Assembly (NCBI RefSeq): GCF_050589645.1
Contig: NZ_JBNGOQ010000001.1
Coordinates: forward strand, 1,271,184 to 1,335,183
Length of the DNA: 64,000 nucleotides
Reading direction: 5' to 3'
DNA from: JBNGOQ01 sp050589645
Lineage (GTDB): Bacteria; Bacteroidota; Bacteroidia; Flavobacteriales; Flavobacteriaceae
Shown here: piece by piece, positions 61,139 to 64,000 of the stretch
Layout of the letters: every line of letters begins with the position of its first letter
Numbering within the stretch: position 1 is the stretch's first letter
Program-made: the position numbers and the translations under genes
The notes under the pieces: model-generated
Told to the model about the DNA's origin: nothing
The model's input: the letters and a program-made list of their open reading frames with translations, nothing else
The model's database searches: none

Positions 61139-61146
61139 TAATTTTG
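61139..61146 (+). promoter_or_regulatory. Putative -7 promoter box before the repeat protein
   Basis: TAATTTTG fits TAnnTTTG. An upstream TTG is not clear (T-rich sequence at about 61114-61120). If used, it gives a leader of about 290 bases before the ATG at 61440. The remainder of 60978-61439 shows nothing else that I can support. Confidence 0.4.
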
Positions 61147-61439
61147 TAAAGTGTAATAAAACCGTTTCGCTATCTCGCATAGAATGAATGGTTTAGACCA
61201 AACCCAAGTATGAATAACTTAACCAAATCTGAACGGCTTATGCCAAAGAAAAACCCTAATAGACAGTGTGGTGCGATAGTACCTAGTTCGTCTTCCCATT
61301 TTCATTTCAGGAAAAGTTTCTCCCAAAACAAGGTTTCGTAAGGTTATTCTATTTGAATACAGGATAGGTAGAACTATTCGTCATTAGAGATATGAATATA
61401 GCTAAAAGCAATAAATCGATTTTAAGTAAAGATAAGATC

Positions 61440-64000
61440 ATGGACAAAAGAATTTTGTTAGTAATCTTTCTGTTGATTTCCGGATTGGCATTTTCACAGA
61501 CAACAGTTACATTGCAAGATCAATGTAACTGCGAAGTACTTAGTGGTACTGCAGTGACAGCGCCAGGCGGAACTACCCCAGCGGGAGCGGATACGGGAGA
61601 TATCTATGTAAACACGAATACGGGGACCATCTTTTTCTGGGACGGAAATTCTTGGGAGCTTACTTCCACAGATAGCCAACAAATTCAAAATTTTAGCTTT
61701 AATGCAGGAACCAACGAGCTTTCCCTTACACTGGAAAATGGCGGAACAGCTACGGTTACGCTCCCGGTAGAAACAACCACGACCTTAACGGATAATGGTA
61801 ACGGGACTTTTACTTACACTAACGAGGACGGTACGGCCACGACCTTCGATGCCCGAAGGGCCACGGTGGTGGACAACGGCGACGGGACCTTCGACATCAC
61901 CGACGATTCCGGTACCACGGTGACCGTAGACACCAACAACACGGTGACCACGCTCGTGGACAACGGTAACGGGAGTTTTACTTACACCTCCGAGGACGGC
62001 ACGATCACCACCTTTAACGAAACGACATCTACCCTTGCCGACAACGGTGATGGTACCCTGACCTATACCAATGAGGACGGCGCTGCCACCACCTTCGACG
62101 CCCGAAGGGCCACAGTGGTGGACAACGGCGACGGCACCTTCGATATCACGGATGATTCCGGGACCACAATAACGGTGGACACGAACAATACAGTGACCAC
62201 TTTGGTGGACAATGGGGACGGTAGTTTTACCTATACCAGTGAGGACGGGACCATCACCACCTTTAACGAAACGACGAGTACCCTGGCCGACAACGGCGAC
62301 GGGACCCTTACCTATACCAACGAAGATGGCGGAACGACCACTTTCGATGCCCGTAGGGCCACGGTGGTGGACAACGGCGACGGCACCTTCGATATCACGG
62401 ACGACTCCGGGACCACGGTAACGGTCGACACCAACAATACGGTGACCACCTTGGTCGATAACGGCGATGGCAGTTTTACCTATACCAGTGAGGACGGGAC
62501 CATCACCACCTTTAACGAGACGACAAGTACCCTGGCCGATAACGGTGATGGGACCCTTACCTATACCAACGAAGATGGCGGAACGACCACTTTCGATGCA
62601 AGGCGTGCCACGGTGGTGGACAACGGCGACGGGACCTTCGACATCACCGACGATTCCGGTACCACGGTGACCGTAGACACCAACNNNNNNNNNNNNNNNN
62701 NNNNNNNNNNNNNNNNNNNNNNNNNNNNNNNNNNNNNNNNNNNNNNNNNNNNNNNNNNNNNNNNNNNNNNNNNNNNNNNNACCCTTACCTATACCAACGA
62801 AGATGGCGGAACGACCACTTTCGATGCAAGGCGTGCCACGGTGGTGGACAACGGCGACGGCACCTTCGACATCACGGACGATTCCGGGACCACGGTAACG
62901 GTGGACACCAACAATACGGTGACCACGCTCGTGGACAACGGAGACGGCAGTTTTACCTATACCAGTGAGGACGGCACGATCACCACCTTTAACGAGACGA
63001 CAAGTACCCTTGCCGACAACGGTGACGGTACATTGACCTATACCAACGAGGATGGTACGGCGACCACTTTTGATGCCAGGCGTGCGACCGTGGTCGATAA
63101 TGGCGACGGCACCTTCGATATCACGGACGATTCCGGTACCACGGTGACCGTCGACACCAACAATACGGTGACCACCTTGGTGGACAATGGGGACGGTAGT
63201 TTTACCTATACCAGTGAGGACGGGACCATCACCACCTTTAACGAGACGACGAGTACCCTTGCCGACAACGGCGACGGTACATTGACCTATACCAACGAAG
63301 ATGGCGGAACGACCACTTTTGATGCCCGTAGGGCCACGGTAGTGGACAACGGCGACGGGACCTTTGATATCACGGACGATTCCGGTACCACGGTGACGGT
63401 CGACACCAACAATACGGTGACCACGCTCGTGGACAACGGAGACGGCAGTTTTACCTATACCAGTGAGGACGGCACGATCACCACCTTCAACGAGACGACA
63501 AGTACCCTTGCCGACAACGGTGACGGTACATTGACCTATACCAACGAGGACGGTACGGCGACCACTTTTGATGCCAGGCGTGCGACCGTGGTCGATAATG
63601 GCGACGGCACCTTCGATATCACGGACGATTCCGGTACCACGGTGACCGTCGACACCAACAATACGGTGACCACCTTGGTGGACAATGGGGACGGTAGTTT
63701 TACCTATACTAGCGAGGACGGTACGATTACCACCTTTAACGAGACGACGAGTACCCTTGCCGACAACGGCGACGGTACATTGACCTATACCAACGAAGAT
63801 GGCGGAACCACCACTTTCGATGCACGGCGTGCCACGGTAGTGGACAACGGCGACGGCACCTTTGATATCACGGACGATTCCGGCACCACAATAACGGTGG
63901 ACACCAACAATACGGTGACCACCTTGGTGGACAATGGTAACGGTAGCTTTACCTACACCTCTGAGGACGGGACCATAACGACCTTTAACGAGACGACCTC
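61440..64000 (+). CDS. Giant 249-bp-repeat surface protein, 5' part (continues beyond the window)
   Basis: An open frame of at least 853 codons (counting the N run), not ended in the window. Signal peptide about residues 1-20 (ISGLAFSQ), then a spacer with IYVNTNTGTIFFWDGNSW, a sequence common at the head of Bacteroidota adhesins, then from about residue 115 near-identical 83-residue repeats. Each repeat holds three related beta units: DNGDGSFTYTSEDGTITTFN, DNGDGTLTYTNEDG and DNGDGTFDITDDSGTTVTVD. The acidic DxGDG turns suggest calcium binding. With the neighbouring PorP/OmpA cassette an exported adhesin is likely; the C-terminal sorting signal is outside the window. Confidence 0.85.
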   Translation, partial: MDKRILLVIFLLISGLAFSQTTVTLQDQCNCEVLSGTAVTAPGGTTPAGADTGDIYVNTNTGTIFFWDGNSWELTSTDSQQIQNFSFNAGTNELSLTLENGGTATVTLPVETTTTLTDNGNGTFTYTNEDGTATTFDARRATVVDNGDGTFDITDDSGTTVTVDTNNTVTTLVDNGNGSFTYTSEDGTITTFNETTSTLADNGDGTLTYTNEDGAATTFDARRATVVDNGDGTFDITDDSGTTITVDTNNTVTTLVDNGDGSFTYTSEDGTITTFNETTSTLADNGDGTLTYTNEDGGTTTFDARRATVVDNGDGTFDITDDSGTTVTVDTNNTVTTLVDNGDGSFTYTSEDGTITTFNETTSTLADNGDGTLTYTNEDGGTTTFDARRATVVDNGDGTFDITDDSGTTVTVDTNXXXXXXXXXXXXXXXXXXXXXXXXXXXXXXXXTLTYTNEDGGTTTFDARRATVVDNGDGTFDITDDSGTTVTVDTNNTVTTLVDNGDGSFTYTSEDGTITTFNETTSTLADNGDGTLTYTNEDGTATTFDARRATVVDNGDGTFDITDDSGTTVTVDTNNTVTTLVDNGDGSFTYTSEDGTITTFNETTSTLADNGDGTLTYTNEDGGTTTFDARRATVVDNGDGTFDITDDSGTTVTVDTNNTVTTLVDNGDGSFTYTSEDGTITTFNETTSTLADNGDGTLTYTNEDGTATTFDARRATVVDNGDGTFDITDDSGTTVTVDTNNTVTTLVDNGDGSFTYTSEDGTITTFNETTSTLADNGDGTLTYTNEDGGTTTFDARRATVVDNGDGTFDITDDSGTTITVDTNNTVTTLVDNGNGSFTYTSEDGTITTFNETT
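61851..64000 (+). repeat. 249-bp tandem repeat array
   Basis: The marker GATGC(C/A)(C/A)G... recurs with its GC at 61851, 62100, 62349, 62598, 62826, 63075, 63324, 63573 and 63822: steps of exactly 249 bases, except 228 across the N run. Units alternate in their silent differences, giving a higher-order period of 498 bases (for example 63075 matches 63573). Confidence 0.93.
62685..62780. other. Assembly gap (96 N)
   Basis: Ninety-six undetermined bases inside the repeat array. In other units the same stretch is 117 bases, so the given gap length is 21 bases shorter than expected. Confidence 0.98.

Noticed and set aside
61210..61341. A 43-codon frame in the leader of the repeat protein
   Set aside because: No recognisable features, no promoter or start support; likely chance.
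61851..64000. Possible CRISPR array (regular repeats)
   Set aside because: The 249-bp units have no unique spacers and are in-frame protein repeats; no cas genes nearby.

Overview
The window is a piece of a chromosome from a member of the Flavobacteriaceae (phylum Bacteroidota), most likely a marine, gliding or surface-attaching type. The grounds are: promoters of the Bacteroidota form (TTG/TTTG, about 17-20 bases, TAnnTTTG); almost no Shine-Dalgarno sequences except one strong one in front of rpsU; typical lineage proteins (PorP/SprF, a gliding-motility type C-terminal domain, DUF2851, Thx ribosomal protein, PASTA protein next to rluD); and tRNA genes without an encoded CCA end. The genus cannot be fixed from the sequence alone.

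Layout. 1-7.1 kb: a Nudix hydrolase, an M14 carboxypeptidase-like lipoprotein, a PAS sensor kinase with an overlapping receiver-only response regulator, and coaD with ddl. 7.3-14.9 kb: a PASTA membrane protein with an RluD-type pseudouridine synthase, yaaA, a small lipoprotein, a 41-residue Thx ribosomal protein gene, pyruvate carboxylase and a uracil-DNA glycosylase-like protein. 14.9-23.3 kb (minus strand): a complete trpEGDCFBA operon followed by an M20 peptidase. The trp operon is headed by a promoter, a short reading frame with three consecutive Trp codons, and mutually exclusive hairpins, so it reads as a classical ribosome-mediated attenuator. 23.5-25.3 kb: a MarR regulator, nitroreductase and YceI operon. 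25.4-33.3 kb: two thioredoxin-fold proteins, rhodanese, DUF2851, PspC, a TrkA-type K+ channel, a sodium:alanine symporter, a ComEA-like protein and an acyl-CoA dehydrogenase.

33.3-48.9 kb is the translation/transcription core: rpsU, a Xer recombinase, raiA/hpf, tRNA-Thr, tRNA-Tyr, tRNA-Gly, tRNA-Thr, tuf, tRNA-Trp, secE, nusG, rplKAJL, rpoB, rpoC and DUF3467. The tRNA-tuf order equals that of the Escherichia coli thrU-tyrU-glyT-thrT-tufB operon. Between tRNA-Thr and tuf sit two tandem 110-bp copies carrying the tRNA 3' end. prfC converges on this block.

51-64 kb is a surface/secretion region: a thrombospondin-type-3 protein with a type B sorting domain of the type IX secretion system, then PorP/SprF and an OmpA/TPR protein (a known three-gene architecture), then a 1480-residue Calx-beta/CUB/beta-helix protein, and finally the start of a very repetitive protein built from 249-bp repeats that runs off the window. 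Two runs of N (52509-52606 and 62685-62780) lie inside repeats in this region and are assembly gaps.

The items most worth a second look are the trp leader with its almost leaderless start, the tRNA-like tandem copies before tuf, the palindromic elements inside and just upstream of the trp operon, the strong Shine-Dalgarno of rpsU, and the hairpin between rplL and rpoB.
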